Below the pieces are notes generated by a model. The model was given only the letters and a program-made list of their open reading frames with translations. It was not told the origin of the DNA and ran no database searches. The translations under genes were made by a program, and so were the position numbers. Positions 33,001 through 48,000 of a stretch of 64,000 nucleotides of DNA are shown here, piece after piece (position 1 is the first letter of the stretch; each line of letters opens with the position of its first letter). Source of the DNA: Hymenolepis diminuta. Its lineage: Eukaryota > Platyhelminthes > Cestoda > Cyclophyllidea > Hymenolepididae. The stretch lies in assembly GCA_900708905.1 (NCBI GenBank), contig CAADRB010000047.1, positions 348,225 through 412,224 on the forward strand. Direction: 5' to 3'.

Positions 33001-36000
33001 CCGAGTATAGGAAAGGCATCCTGCATCAGTTCTTATGAGAAACGTGATGACCAGAATTAACCAGTGGAATGCTTCATCTACGTCACTGAGTATGCACCAA
33101 CGCGTATTTACCCTGTAACCTCTGATTTCTCATACGTGGTCGTTGACAACTGAGCTCCTAGTGTACAATAGTAGCTATATTGATGTTTTTGCTTAAATGT
33201 CCGATGCACAAATAAGTCATATCAAGGGCTATGGGCAAGTATTACTACGCATTAGATGATGTATCAGAACTGTTGAACATTGCTATCACGTATCACTAAT
33301 CCATAGGTCTGTTTTAAGACCATTATCTGATTATCTGATCGTTTAGGTGGAACTTAAACAACAAATTATTCCCCTAATCAATTTAGCCTAGTTTAAAATT
33401 ATTGCAATTTTATGATTTGTTGTCCTTATTATTCAATTTCGGGTTCTTTTTTATTTCGCACCTTCGTGTTCCATCAAATACGAAAAGTTGTAAAGAAGCA
33501 TAGTACTTGCATTCATTTCTATTTCCTATTTAATGTTACCGCCTATTACATTACATGGTGTTTAAAAGGGTTACCAAATATATGAATAAATAAGTCATCT
33601 TTAGTGTTTAAAATGCCCAGGACTGTATTTTTCTCATAATCGCGCCAAAATTAAAGAGAGAAAACCAAGAAGTGCAGTCTATATCTGTATCACTTTTGGA
33701 GTCAAGCGTGGGCCAAATGGCCATCGAAATGAATAACTTACCGGTCCAGATGGCAAGTGATCAAATAATCGTCTGAATGTTGTCACATAAATCAGAAAAA
33801 AAATAATGTGACTGTTTCAATCCGATATCATTATCATTCCTACATAGACCTGTAAGGAACCTGAATTATGTGAAGTGATCATCTTCAAAGGATCAAGTGA
33901 TTATTGTATTCGGCTCAATCCCTGAGCTTATTCTGAGATTACTGCTTTACTGAGTTGTAGACTTGAATGATTAACGTGTATTAATTGAAAGGAATAATTA
34001 GTATGTTAAATCTACGTTGGGGGATGTGTGACATTACTTGGCGTATTCCCTTCTTTCAATTATCTTGTGTTATCCTCAGGATTCTCACTTGTTGTTTAAG
34101 CGTTTTTATTCCACATACTTTAGCCATTTAGGTGAATATTATATAACATATTCCGGTCTAGGGACTGTGCAAATGGTCTTAATCATTTTAGATTATTATT
34201 CTTAAATGAACTGGCAACTAACATACTGGTAACTACGTACAAAAACCCAGAAAATCTCAGAGAGAATAGAGTGGAAATTTTTTTACACGTTCCGTTCCCG
34301 TATCCTCTCTCATTCTTTGTCCTCTCAGCATTGTCAGAAGCTAAATCATTTATTAACGCAGATACGAATAAGCACCATTGTTATTCATGTGTGACTTGAA
34401 ATTCACTCGAAATTTTGCTTTTGCTTGTTTGGCATTCTGACATGAAATTTCTTAAAAAGAGCGTACCGAAGTTTACATATTCGAACCACTAGCTTCTAGT
34501 ATTTTGAATGATCGAGTATGTCTATATGTGGATAATGTATTAGCTTAGTGATATCTTTGTGCCGTTGATGCACAACGGGGAGAGTTTTCTTCAGCCAAAA
34601 ATTGATTTTTAACTATTTAAAAGTTTTATATAACTCCACTTTTCTTGCCTTTCAGCCTCATTCCTGCATCATCTATGCGTGCGCTACTGGATTGCACTGT
34701 GTTGTCTTACAATGCTTCTTTTCTCACTCCGACGACCCGTAGTCATCTTCCGCATTGTTTACATGGTCCTTCTGCTCTACTTCTTCACTGTCTTCATGGT
34801 AGGTCCTCCCTTTTCTAAGAAATTTAAATATTCCTACATACTGACCCAAGTCCATTTACATGATGCTCAGCGTTGTTATTTAATACCTTGATGTCTGATA
34901 GTCATCAAACGACAGTGCGATCATTCTTGACTTATTTTAATTCCCATTAGACCGCATTTCTCCATAACTACAAAATGATGAGAATTCTGGAAACTTAATT
35001 TTAGCCGCTTACTATTCATAATGTAGTAGGTAATTGTTTTCAGTCCCATGGAAATACTCTATAATCTGTATACTTTAATCCATGTATAGTCGTTTTTGGG
35101 ATTTAGGATAATTTTACATGCTTAGGGGTAGTTAGTGATTATTTGTCAATAGAATGTCACGCTTGTATGTCCTCTTTCATTTCGTATAAGGTTTGTTCTC
35201 ATGCAAGTTAGATATTTTTGGCAGTGATTTTCGAAAAAGACACTTTTCTTTTCTTAATTCCTTTTTCTTCCTGATATCTCGTTTTTCTGCCTTGCAGTAA
35301 TGTCTTTTTAGTATTTCTGGATGATTGCGTTTACCTTAATTGTGAGAAAGAAGGAAAAAAGGATGTCTCGTTCTTGTGACAGCGTTTTATTAGACTTAAC
35401 CTACCCTATAACTAATACTCACATATAATTGGAGTGTTCTCCTCCATGAATAATTCTTGGGCAATCTACATTTTTTTGTATGAGTTTCTGATTTGACTTC
35501 TTTTTTTGAAAAATGCCTTTCCTTGCTGTTTTGATGGATTCAATAAAATTTCTTGCTTTAATATCTCTTCGATGAACAAATTAACGTCATTTGGCTTCCC
35601 TTAACACTTACGTGATGCATACAAATGTGAAGACGCATTTTTGCCCCCTTATCTTAAAATGCTACTCCATCGGGCCTATTTTTAAATGTTGTAAATACTT
35701 AATCGTCTTCCTGACATTCCATCAAGCTCATGTTACATTCCTCGTGGTGATTCATCGTCCGAAGCATTTTGACGGTCATTTTATCTGCAACTAGACCGAT
35801 TTCATGACCTCAGGCTTTGCTCCCCTTATGTTCTGCCTCTCCAACTGGCACGTACCTGACCTCACTCAGATGTAACGTGATCTAGTATTTGACCCAAAAG
35901 ATGGTTCGACTATTTCTTCAAATGTTTAATGCTGGTTGACAGTGTTTAATCATTTCTACCATGAGAAAGCTAACGTTTAACGAAATGGCATGTTGAGAGA

Positions 36001-39000
36001 AAGCAAGATTTGCTTCTCTACTTTTAATCGACTTAAATTTTTATTAATAGTATATACTTGATATGGCTGTTCTATCACCCATAGCTGTGGATTATCTCCT
36101 TCCCCTCATCTGCGCTTTATTTTCATTAGCTTGCGCTCCCTTATCTCTTTTCCTTCTCTTCCACTCATCAGCTTTGCAAATTCTTGCTAACTATGACCTC
36201 TCATTAGTCACTATAGCCTTCTGCGATCCGTTTCGCGCTACTGAGAGATGGCATCAGTTTAATGGAGCAAATCTACTGCTACTCACATATGTAGTAACTT
36301 TCTTGCTTGTTAACTGAAGGGGAGAGGGATGCATGATTTAAGCACAGATACAAATACTGTGGCTCTAATTATTATGAATCTAAAACACATGTAAACTAAA
36401 GTGTTAAGGCCTGAGCTTAGTTTTAAGGGTCGTTGAATAAAAATAGTACTTCATATCCATGGGAGAGAAATGGGTAGCTTATTATTCTTAGACTTGTCTG
36501 AGGTATTATTCTCCTAGCATATTACAATATTCACCACGTAATAAGATGGAGAGAAGACAAGATTGTGTTTATTGGCACTGTGAGAGAGAATTGGTGGCAA
36601 GAGTGTTGATAGGTTGATCTGAGGTCAGTCTATGAGTGAAAAGGTGGGGTTACATAGTTCTCGGGGTAAGGTAAGCACTCAGAAAAGGGTATAAGGACAA
36701 GGTTGGGAGAGGTTGAATATTTTTATCAAAACTGAAAATTAATAAATAACATCAAATAAAAGTAGATCCTTTGTATCCTGTGACTGACTTTATCTGCAAT
36801 TGGCATATCTGAATTCTTAATCCTCTGTAGATATTAGTGTGTTGGCTGTGTTTCCTCTCTATCCATTCGAAATCAGAATTTTAATGATTGCTTTGATTCT
36901 AAGAGTTTTTCGTAATAGTTATTAGAATACACTTTTCTTCAATAAGAGAATTTATAAATGTTAATGTGTTCCTTTGGGTCAGATAAGAATAATAGTTTTA
37001 AGCAGCCATTACGTTACAAAGGCAGAATCGAAAGGCACGCCTGAATAAAATCCCCTTTTATTTAATTTCTGTACAATTACATGATAAGCTGACATATCCT
37101 AAATGGAAAAAAATAAAATGGAAGGGAAATTATATGCCTTGATATAGACCATTCTCCTTGCTTTTGATATCTCTGAAAAGGAAATAAGTTTACTAATCAC
37201 TTGGTAAATTTAAGAAAATACCAGATATTTACGTTGGTAGCATAGTGGTCAATGTACAGGTTTGTCAAGTCAGAGATCGCAGATTCGAAACTATCGGTGT
37301 GCATCCCGTGAACACTGAGATAACTAAGTTTATATTTTTTATCGTCAGAGAGATTTCGGGATGTTCAGATGGAAAAGATTTGGAAATAAATCTTATTTTT
37401 CGATCAGATAGCAATTAAATATATAAACGTTCATTGCTATCCATCAAAGGTTTTCCTTTGGTGGCTTTTTTGATAGACAAGCTTATTTCAAAAATTAGTT
37501 TTCGTTCTACTACATGGTCTAGACTTTGTCTCTGCTCTCAAGGTGCTAAAGTCTAGCTGAAAGTTAATATCTCTAAAAGGCTTTTTTTCTATTTCCTAAT
37601 GTCAAATTAATCTATCAAATTTTAACTGTTCAAATTTTTACATTCTATACTCCCTGTCCTTTATTCTCTCACTTTTTAAACTCGCTTTGACCTGATTTAC
37701 GTTTTACATCACGTGAAAATGCCTGTCTTCGTGTACTATTAGTCCACCCTTATGTGTACATGCGTATGAATGTCATCAAAATAAATCCGCTCCCTCCTTA
37801 AAGCTGCGGTGCATTTTTTTCTGATACAACCGTTTGCAATCATGCACCTAAGTGTTTATATTGCTACAGCACTGTCTTATATCTCGTGAAAATGTGATTA
37901 CAATGTATTTGGAACTAACTACAAAACTCCGAAAGACCTCGAAGAGAACACATAGATTTAGTCAAACCTGACGCCTTTGCGGGCTAGGGGGGGGGAGGTG
38001 GTCAGTTGTATTCAAGTCGGTATGTCTTGCAGGGAGTTTAACGTGTCTAACAGTGATAGCCCGGATACCGTATTTATGTGTGTAAATATTTTTCCTAGGG
38101 GCACCTTATGCACTTTTAAAAAACCGAAAATGAAACTGTTATTGGTTGAAATTCATAATTTCTTGCAAAAAACAAATAAACGTAGTATCAACCTAGGTTT
38201 TATTATATATATCCTCCTTTGGCTTCTATCATCGGCTCAATTCGAGTCCAAAAGCGACTAACTGCAAGCTTTGATCAGAAGGGCAGTCAATATAATTAGA
38301 GTCATGAATTACTCGGTCATTAGTTGGATAAAATGGTTATCCACGCTGATTTAGACGCACGTATCGTTGGCGTAATATTTGACAGCATGATTTATCCAGT
38401 CACAACTGGCCAATTAGTTATAACGGAATATGTTGAAAATTGAGAATTAAAGAGAAATCAAAAATAGCAATATATCCATTGTTTAGTTGTAAGATGTTTG
38501 AAGCAAATGTTTATTCGTGGCTCTACAAGAAAGTGGGGTTGTGAATCCGTGTTTTGTGCAATTTATTTACCTCATATTTCTTTGGTTATATCTTAATTAT
38601 TACTGGTAGGTGGTGGGTTTTATTCCTTCGAATTTTTGACACCTATCATTTACGGAAAGTAAACGGTCTAACGGTCATCTTCGGTAGTGGGAAAACACTA
38701 CCTGATTGAGGAATCTGCTTCCTGGCATTTCCGTCACCGAATGTACTTGGTTATTTCAATTACTGGATATTCATATGGAGGTGTTTATTGATCTCTTTAT
38801 AGTTGCGGAGTGGTTGTCGATAGAACCACGAATCTGAGGCCGTGTATCTGTATGATTTTGCATGTTTGTTTTTTTTTCATAAGTAAACAACGTCGCTGAG
38901 CATTTTGTGAGAATGTGAACTTTTGTCTAGATTCTGAAGGTTGTATGGCTTACTATTTCAGGAACGGCTGTTGTGTCAGTAATGGGATATCTGATTTTGA

Positions 39001-42000
39001 TATTCAAGTAATTCTAAGTCCTGAAATATATGTAGATATAGATTTTCCCAGCCGTTATATTGTAACTCAGATCGCATCCAAGAAAAAGACCTCTATCATT
39101 AGAGGTCCTAAGATAGCCATTTTTAAAAATTCTGCTGTGATTAATTACGTAATTGAATGCCATACTAGATGACAACTAGTCCGAGCTCGGTGTACACGAT
39201 GTACTCTGACAGTAATACTTTAAATTACCTTTTTTCCCCTTTTGAGAATATTCAAAATGCATTAGTCTCATTAGGCCTGAGTTATCATTGTTAAGCAAAT
39301 TACTATTGAAAGCCGAAGGTACTTAAGTAGCTATTAATATTTCTTACTGAAATAATTTTACACGTGCAGAATAAAGCTTGAAAGATTACAGTTACATCCT
39401 TTTATTCGCTACTCATTATTGAATCAAAGTGGAGGATTGAATCGACTTTTCCCTATTTATCATAATGAAAGTGCGCTCTTTTCTGCTGTAGCAGCTTTAA
39501 TGCCTCTGCAGCAATGTTATAAAGTGGACCACACCTCGGAGAAAAAAAGCCCATTTATTCTAAGACTACTCTGCTTTGATTGTGCGGATGATAAAAATAT
39601 GAGGCCGATTGATTGGAATATAATTATTGTTCCTCCTCATGGCATAACAAAATGGTAAAGAAAACTTTTACGAGTTGTGGTTACGAGAAAGTAACTGAAT
39701 GAGTGGAACATCAAACGAGTCTAATAAGGCGTTGAACGGAGGAAGGATCAATAATGAGTACCTAATAAAGTCTTGCTTTATTTAACTTAGGGAGCATTGA
39801 GTTGTTCCTCCTCTCACAAGAGGAAGAGTTTCCTTTCTTATGTCCTAATGTTCAATCTTCATCATTTGACTCCTCATTTTAATGTATGAGATTGTGATCA
39901 CGATATTCAGAGGTTATTTATCGCGATAATTCTCTTGTGTCTTTTTCTTTACAATCAGTAACAACAGTAACATAGTACAGTATAATAATTATTATTTACA
40001 AATAGTATTTTTGATTAAGGGATGATAAAAGTGTATTTATTGTTTAAATCAATTTGTACATTTGTTCACCCAGTAATGAGTTCAATCGTTCTTATTTATT
40101 TTATTTTTTTTGCTTAAGAACAGTTATACTAGGCCTAGGTTGCAAAATTTAAGGACATTAAAACTTTTCTAAAAAAAGTACTTATTAAGTTTCCTAATTA
40201 GAAAATTTTACAAGTGGTAACTAATTCTGTTATTAAAATGAAGTCCTTCATTTACTGGTCCTAATGGAACAGATAACGTTTGTGCCAATTTTCTCACCCT
40301 TTTCTGTTTGATCCAATTGAAATGTCGGATTTATTTGGTGAGGTGTGAACTAGTCTGCTCTATTAATCTATTTCCTCTAGACAAGATACTTCTTTATTTT
40401 AGTCCTGTCGTCAATGTAGTCTTACTAAAAGGCGGCCATTTCGTAAATTGTTAATTTTTCATTAATAGTAGTGACTGTGCGTAAATCAAAACTTTCGCCA
40501 ATTTTTTACGTTGATTTAAACCCGGTAACTAACTCCCTTAAAAAGTGGTTCATGTCTATGTGGACCCCATTGCCTAAAAAACTAAGAGAGAAATCCCGTG
40601 TTACGCTGAATAACGAGCGTGTGGGGAGAACAGCTAGGTATTTTGCTAGCTATATTGGATATAGGTGAGAGGCCCAGAGAAATGATGGAAGTGTGTATGT
40701 GAATGAAAGTTGCTTTTATAAGTAGAGAGGTGCAATTTTAAGTCTGAGAGTACCAAGAAATGACTCAAGATGACAAAGAGTTAATGTGTAAGTGGTATCC
40801 CCACGGACATGAAGATTAGGAGGGGAATCAATCAACCCACAAAGACGCCAATGTGTCTACGTAGTTGGACAGCTTTCTAGGTGTTCGAATCGGGGTATCT
40901 GCAAGTACTTTAGGAGAATTTTTTGAAGTGTTCTTCAAGATCACATCAGGAGTAGGAAAATATACTAAGGAATAGGGAATCGCTACAGATTGATCATTTC
41001 TAACGATCCAATGAAGACACTGTCTGTAAAATGTAATACCCCTTACAATATTTTATTCTTTGTGATTTAATGCTATATATAAATGGTAATAATTTTAAAT
41101 CGATTTATTTATAATATTTTTCATTTTTTCAAGCATGTATTTGCTTTAGACTTCGTCGCCATCCTATCTGCACTAGGAACAGTTAAATGTAAAAGGTTAA
41201 CTAGGAACTATCTCGTAAAGAAGAATTTAGGAAGGCTCAATTTAAGTGATTCTGGGGAAATTTCCCCCAGTATCTTTTTAGCTCACATATAGTATTTATT
41301 TTAGTAGAAACAATTTTCCGGCGTTATGAAATGTTTGTCGTTAGATCGTTTATTTGATCTAATACTGTGAATTGATAAGACATTCTTCATATGCCTTTTC
41401 TTACTCCTTAAAGGTGAGCTATCGGTTCTGGAGGAAGCAAATGCCCACATTCTGGTGGATCTACATCATCTACTCAATTGCTGTGCTACTCTGTACTTAC
41501 ACCTATCAGTTCACCTTCTTTCCATACTATTGGCAAAATGGAACTGGTCTCAGTCCTCAAATGTAAGCAATCCCTCCCCATTCTATATAACCATTTGAAC
41601 TTTTAACCCATCATTTTATTGTGCCTTCTTGGTCTGTCACATTTTATGCATTGCTTATGGTATTGGCCCTTGATAGTTTATCAATGCACTAGTTATGCCT
41701 TTGGGTTAATGTAAGAGGTACTTGTTATCACCGATGCAGGGTCGATGTTAGGTTTATTCAAAACGTGTTACAATGATATCACTTGTTTCCAGATTGTCTT
41801 TCGAATATTTCGATTAAATCCATGTTTTAGTCTCCTCTTTTGTCCTTTTCTATTTCTTTTTTGTTTAAACTAAAGTAACGCTGGTAGCGACGTATCCTTT
41901 TATTGATCAGCTCACGTAAATAACGCAAGATTTACTCATGGGTAGAATTATAATAACTTACTCTCTGGTTGGTCTTTTAATCTACTTTTGAAGGTCCTTT

Positions 42001-45000
42001 ACTCTCAAACTCGTTGATGGTCATAAGACTTAAATTCTACTGAATCAACTTGTTTGTATAAATTTCAATTATTATTTTTACCCATGGAAATGCTATTTTT
42101 TATTTTCAGGAATCATCTAAGCGTTAGGATAATAGGTTGTTTAAATAAATGCTGTTTAGTGAAGTCGAGTATAAGTGAAGAATAAATTCAGAACAGGTGG
42201 TCTTTGTATCATGACCTATCGTTACACACTGCAAACTTCAGAATCGAACCTCTATTTTCCTCGTTAGTAGTTCATGTTTGTAGCATTCAGATCTAATTAA
42301 ACCCCAGATTGAAAATGAGAGGTTGGTCGTGTCGTTCCCGTACATCGGTCTCTGAAGGATCGGAAAATTACTATGATCAAACTATCACCAACCGTCTATG
42401 AAACAAGGTCAGAATTGGATTTCCTTCTAGTGAAGCAAGATATGCTTTCTGATGTTGGTTAATCATTGCGGTGAAATCATTTCTTCGTAAATTTGTTGCA
42501 AGTGCACGCCGGTACATTTGGCATATCTGCGCAGTTGGTTATGTAACCACATTGTATTGCATTGAGATAAATTGTCCTAACATCAACGGCGCTTCTTATT
42601 TTGCTGTTTTACTTTGCAGATTGAAGGCTATTGGTTTGGAGCAGTTCGAAAGCGCCGAACTCTTCGATCGTCTGATGATGCCTGTGGCGTTTATGGTGGT
42701 GATCATTCTCCAAATGCACTACTTTCACGAACCATTCCTCAAGCTTTCCTCGCTTGATCGATATCGGTATATATACTGCTTATTTAAACTAGTCTACTTA
42801 ATTGAACAAATGACAAAATAAGTGATATTGGTTTACTCTCACTGTGTTTGCTACTTGCAGTTTACAATTGTTTTTTAATTTATTTTACCTCTTTCTAATT
42901 CCTATATTATTCTCCTCTAGGGATGAGAATGAAGAATCTCATCGACACGACCACCACAGACAGTCTTCCGTTTCTCGACAAAATGACGGTGACTCCTTTG
43001 AGACCCAGTCTAGTAAGTACTGGGGTGGTAATGTCTATTTAGCTCTCCATCTATAATATTCCCTACCTGATCCCAATTTCTCCATAGACTTCATTGAGGA
43101 CTTCCACTCGGTGTTCAATATCGTCGCCTCCTCCATTCATCGGTTTATGGAGACCTCACGTAATATAACTTGGAGGTTTGCAGAGGTACACTGGATCAAA
43201 GTTGTCTGTCTTCTGGTTATGTTTTCAGTTATTAAGGAGGTGAGTGAATTTTCCATTCAATCGTTTATTAATAATGCCTGGTCAAAAATATGCAATATAA
43301 TGCGATTAAATACAATAATAGAATTTAATCAGCGCTTCATGCTGCTGTCTGAAATATCTGCAGTATACCGCTGCTATCATTTTATTGTGCTGTGATAGCC
43401 TTTGATTCACTTATTTTCCGCAAATCGATTATTTTTGTGGTTCTAGCGACTCATCCAAATTCGAAGGAAGGGCAGAGTACTTTCAACTTCATGATAATCT
43501 TCTTCCGTATTAAGAAATAACAACTATCTAAATTCATCTTTGGGTTGTAGAATTGATTGGCTCCCTGGATGGCCGATCATTACAGTTGTGACGAGAGTGC
43601 ACTCCTAGGTACAAGCCCGGAGATTAAATAATCAATACATGAGAACTCTGTTCTGGTGCAGCGAAAATGATTGAATCCATTTCCTTTCACTAACCGAAAG
43701 TGTGAAACTTTCCCAACATCATGTCTCAAAATTGTTAAATAAGAAAACTTGTGAGAGATTAGATAAGAAGGTGCAACAGAGCGAATATGGATGAAATCCT
43801 TGTTTAAGATAGCTTTGATAAACACCCAACAATGATTTTCTTAATAGATATGCGCTAAATCGGGAGTTTATCTATAAAGTTACGTCCGGTAGTTGTATAA
43901 AATATGTTATAAACAAACTCATCCCTTGAGTATGCTAGAATTTGGTCACTAATTCCTACTAAACTGCATATGTAAATATATACTATATTACCAGCGTTAC
44001 TCACACTAGTGCCTTCTTTTGTCTATCGAAAATATAATGCAACATAAAACGCCATGGCTTCGAAAACTAAAATAACTATCCACCTTTTCAAAGTGTATGT
44101 GTACGCTTAGGCTTCTTAAGGTCTTTATTCGTATCCCGCCCAATCACAATGTACTAATTTAGTTACGCCTTACATCACCAGAGCTATAAACGAGAACATG
44201 TAAGTGCATGATCTAAAAAATTCCTCTCTAACGCAGAATACCTCATGGAGTTATTCATCTGAGTTAGAAAATATGATTCGAGGTTTTACATCTGGTTGAA
44301 AAAATGTAGTTAGGTGGTTGCACTGCCAATTTTTTCATCGCAAATTTGATGTATCCAACCTGAAATGTCTTTCGTCAACATAACTCACTAACTTTATAAC
44401 TTCTTGGTGATAGTAGATAGAAATTCCAGTAGACGGTCGCCCAAATTTTTAACGTGATGGTAGGGCTTTGAATGTCAGTTTATCAAGAGTTTCTTGTGAT
44501 CTCAAAGAACCATCCCTTACCACAGCTTCCATTGTATTAATTTACTAGTTTACCCAAGTTACTGAAAATGGAAAGTGACCCTTTTAATAATAATGCTAAT
44601 AGCTTAAACTTAACAATTTTTATACATTGCCTCATTTCAGTTTACTGTAATCCAGAAATAATTGAGCTTAAACTATGCAATGAGTATGATTGTCCGAACA
44701 AGGAACCCGGACATATCAATTCATTAGGTGACTGTGTAGTATTTGATCTAGGTCAGTAGGTAACAAAGGGTCTAGTTAAAGGCTAGTATATGAAAACAAT
44801 TGCCTTTCGTCAGTCTAAATAGAATCAACTTATCTTGTTTCATAATCGGACGACAAATGTTATTAAACTGTGTAGTAACTTAGGCTCATAATTCTTATCA
44901 AATTATTTGACGTTTTTTCCTTTACTTACAAATAGTAACTCCGTCCTCGTGGAGGATTAATCGGTTAATTGGGCTTTTCGCTACATATTGAAATGGGCAT

Positions 45001-48000
45001 GAGTAACCGAATCTCAAGTTCCTAGAGCAAAAAATCAACAAGCAAAAGTAGCATTTATTGTAAGGTATTTGTAACTTAACAGAAAATCTATGACGCCTAT
45101 CTAATCAGAGAGGGTAGGATAGAATTAGATGAGAGAGTCTGTCGTTAAGTTGGTAAATAATATTGACTTCCAAATTGCGCAGATACAAATCCATTGAATA
45201 GAAGGAAAGTATTTTGGAGTCACCTTCCCTTTCTAACCAATTTAAACCAATGCGGTTAACCATCCGTATCACCGAATGCGCAGTGATGGGATTTGAACTT
45301 TTAATCCCTGACTTAGTAAACGTTGGTTGCTCATGTTAATGATGACTCCACTAGATGTGCGTCTTGAAGTTCGATTCTTTACCGCCTAATGTTGTTTTTA
45401 TCTTTCAAAAGTGTATATATATAAAGACGCTTCTTTTCTATATAATTATTGGAGTTGTTTGTGTATGCTATTTTTTCTTTTCCTCACAGGTGACAATCAC
45501 GAACATCATTCCAGTGATTATTGTCGTAGTCTGCTTTCCATTCCCCTTCCTCCACGGATTTCTGGTCACCTTTATCTTCTGCTTCACTGGTCTCCAAATT
45601 GTCATGAAAATGCTCTTCCAGTTGGACATTGTTTCTGATATCGATCATGCCAATGTTATTGCATCTGGTGCGCCGAGTAATCCTCTCCAGCCGAAGTCCA
45701 GTGTAAGTTATCAGGAGAATATATCTAATATATTAATAAATGTAACCGCAACCCATTTCGATTTTTTAATGTAGATAACTTCACTTCTTCCAAATGGAAC
45801 TGGCAAGTGGATTGGACTGGATGTGGTTGAGGATTTTCCAAAATACATCACGGTGAGTAGGTGCATTATTATAATCACCACTTTTTTTATTTCCGTGGCC
45901 CTACGCATTAGAATAATTAGCTTTGACCTCTAATAGTTCCTATCTTCTTTTGGTTTAAGGTTTTTTGCCAGTCTGAAGTTGTTTGCAGTGGTCTCTCTAT
46001 TTGCGAAAAATTTTTGTATCTTTAGCACACGGAGTATGTTCTAGAAAAGCTCTTTGTATATTTACTGTTAAAACTATGTAGAGTAGACCCTCAAAGCACA
46101 GCCTCTTTCTGTACTAACTCAATAAGACGTACTAACCCACTCTAAGATGGATCGAACTTTGATATAGGAGTTTATTGCAGACAATTACAATTTTTTTCTC
46201 TGATAAGTAGTAGATGGTAGAAAGGGTGGAGATGGTTCCAGGTGCTTTGTTGTCTATATGCAGGAACAAGAATAAATACATTGCTTAGATTACTGAAATA
46301 GAGATGGGGAATCCAGAGAGAACGTCGATAAGCACCTGCACGCGAGATGGGATGTGTTATGATCGCTCAGACCTTTTCCTCTTCGCAGGTTGGCGTCCCT
46401 ACCATTGGCTGCTTCTTGTCACAGTCATTGGTTCTATCCCTGTCGTAGCTTGTGATTGCCGCATAAAGGGGGAAAAGATAAACATTTTGTAATTACTTCC
46501 GGTTTCTCCGCCATTAGTGGCGGCTTCCTATACCGTGTATCTTTCATAACTCTCGGTCTTCTTATTTAGGGTGAATTGGGGCTGGCAATTTAGTTGTATA
46601 AGGTGTTAGTTAGCAGTCTAATATTGTGGACATCCCAGTTAGTAGTAAGAAGCGCTACTCTAATGCCGAGATAAATCTGTCATTTAGAGCTGGATTCAGC
46701 TTAAGGCTGGGATCAATAGGTGGCCCAAAATAGTATAGTTCTTGATGGGAAGTTCTGCTTGCCTTATTTCTTTGTTAAAGTTTATAGTTAATAAATATTG
46801 CACTTATGAGTAACTATAATTACCATTTAGTTCAAATTAAATGGTCTCACATTTTATATTTTCCTTGTTTTTATCTCTTGTTTAAAATTGGATAAATTCA
46901 TGATTAGTGGTAACTTTTCGGTTACCTTGTGTATGCACTCATTTCAAATAAATTTCGCCTCAAAATTAGCATGAGAGCGATTTGGCTTCGGTTGAAATCT
47001 TTTTTATGGTACCCTCATCTGCCTAAAAAACATTATCCGTCATGATTTTCTAATCGAAGCACTTATAAATTTTGCTGCTAATGAACACTTTGTATTTTAA
47101 GCGCGTTGTGTAGATTGAGCTTAATTTTATTCACACAACTTGGGTGAATACTCATAAATCTATAATACTAAAATATTCAGAAAGTCTTTTTTAGATAATT
47201 TGAGATTTTGCAGCCGAAATATTATTCTACATCACTCTCCCTTTTTCAGTTTCTGTTTGAAAGCACATTTGTTACAAAGGAGTAAATGTTATGCTGATAA
47301 TTGGTAAATTTGGATTTTTATTCGTAATATCGGGATGAGAATCTGTTTCAGTCCTTCTTTCATATATTTCTAGTCTAATTGGTAGTAGTTAACACTGAGT
47401 CCCCACTCATTTTTTATGAAATTGTTTTATTAATCAATTTTTCTTAGTCCTTTTTCTGTCTGTAAAGTCACAATAACCTGAATCTTCATTAACTTTCTTT
47501 TTATTATTTTGGTCGATTAATTTTAATAACCATACATCGTTACTCGCCTTGGCTTTGCATGTTCCATTCAACCACATCTTGCGCTATGAATTCAAATGTG
47601 TTTTCTTTAATGGTCTCGCATCTGTGGGAAAATGTTTTTTATTTTCATAGGCCATAGTGGCGTCAACAATTTAATGATAGCTTTCGTTACTCTGAAGAGA
47701 TTTTTAAGTCGTAAAGTGTGTATTCGCGATTCCATTCCTCTAGTGTCTCGTGTTCAAGTTGCTATTCATGTTAATTTTGCAGCCCAAAGTAAACTTGTGC
47801 TGCCTAAAACTGCTCCTGGATAGCCTTCGAGTACTCGCAAGCTCAAGTGCTCCAAGTGTCAGTTAATTATAATGTGTGAACGGTCAAGCGTCAATGTCAT
47901 CTTATTTACTATGATTTTCTCATTCGCATATATCCTATTTCTCTCTGAAAGCCCTTGCAATTTATTGTCTTTGCACACATCAAGTTATTTATTGGTTTTT

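Larger units (their letters stand above)
34799..41413 (+). other. Piezo intron 8 (6.6 kb)
   Basis: The intron contains a candidate nested small membrane-protein ORF (36063-36317), a tRNA-like element (37231-37303), a 10-bp hairpin (37441-37464), a 10-G run (37987-37996), and an 8-bp perfect hairpin (39088-39107). It also holds a stretch at about 39643-39760 that resembles 59930-60035. No Piezo exon is missing here. Confidence 0.65.

Noticed and set aside
39419..39658. 79-codon frame in Piezo intron 8
   Set aside because: No proper start context, no hydrophobic or domain pattern, and composition like the surrounding intron.
40858..40891. tRNA-like pair TACGTAGTTGG and GTGTTCGAATC
   Set aside because: The two boxes are only 12 nt apart, too close for a tRNA or tRNA-derived head.
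45853..46492. Possible extra or poison Piezo exon after the CTCTTCGCAG acceptor at 46388
   Set aside because: In the required phase it meets a TAG after 19 codons, there is no good donor nearby, and exon 14 joins exon 15 in frame with full conservation.
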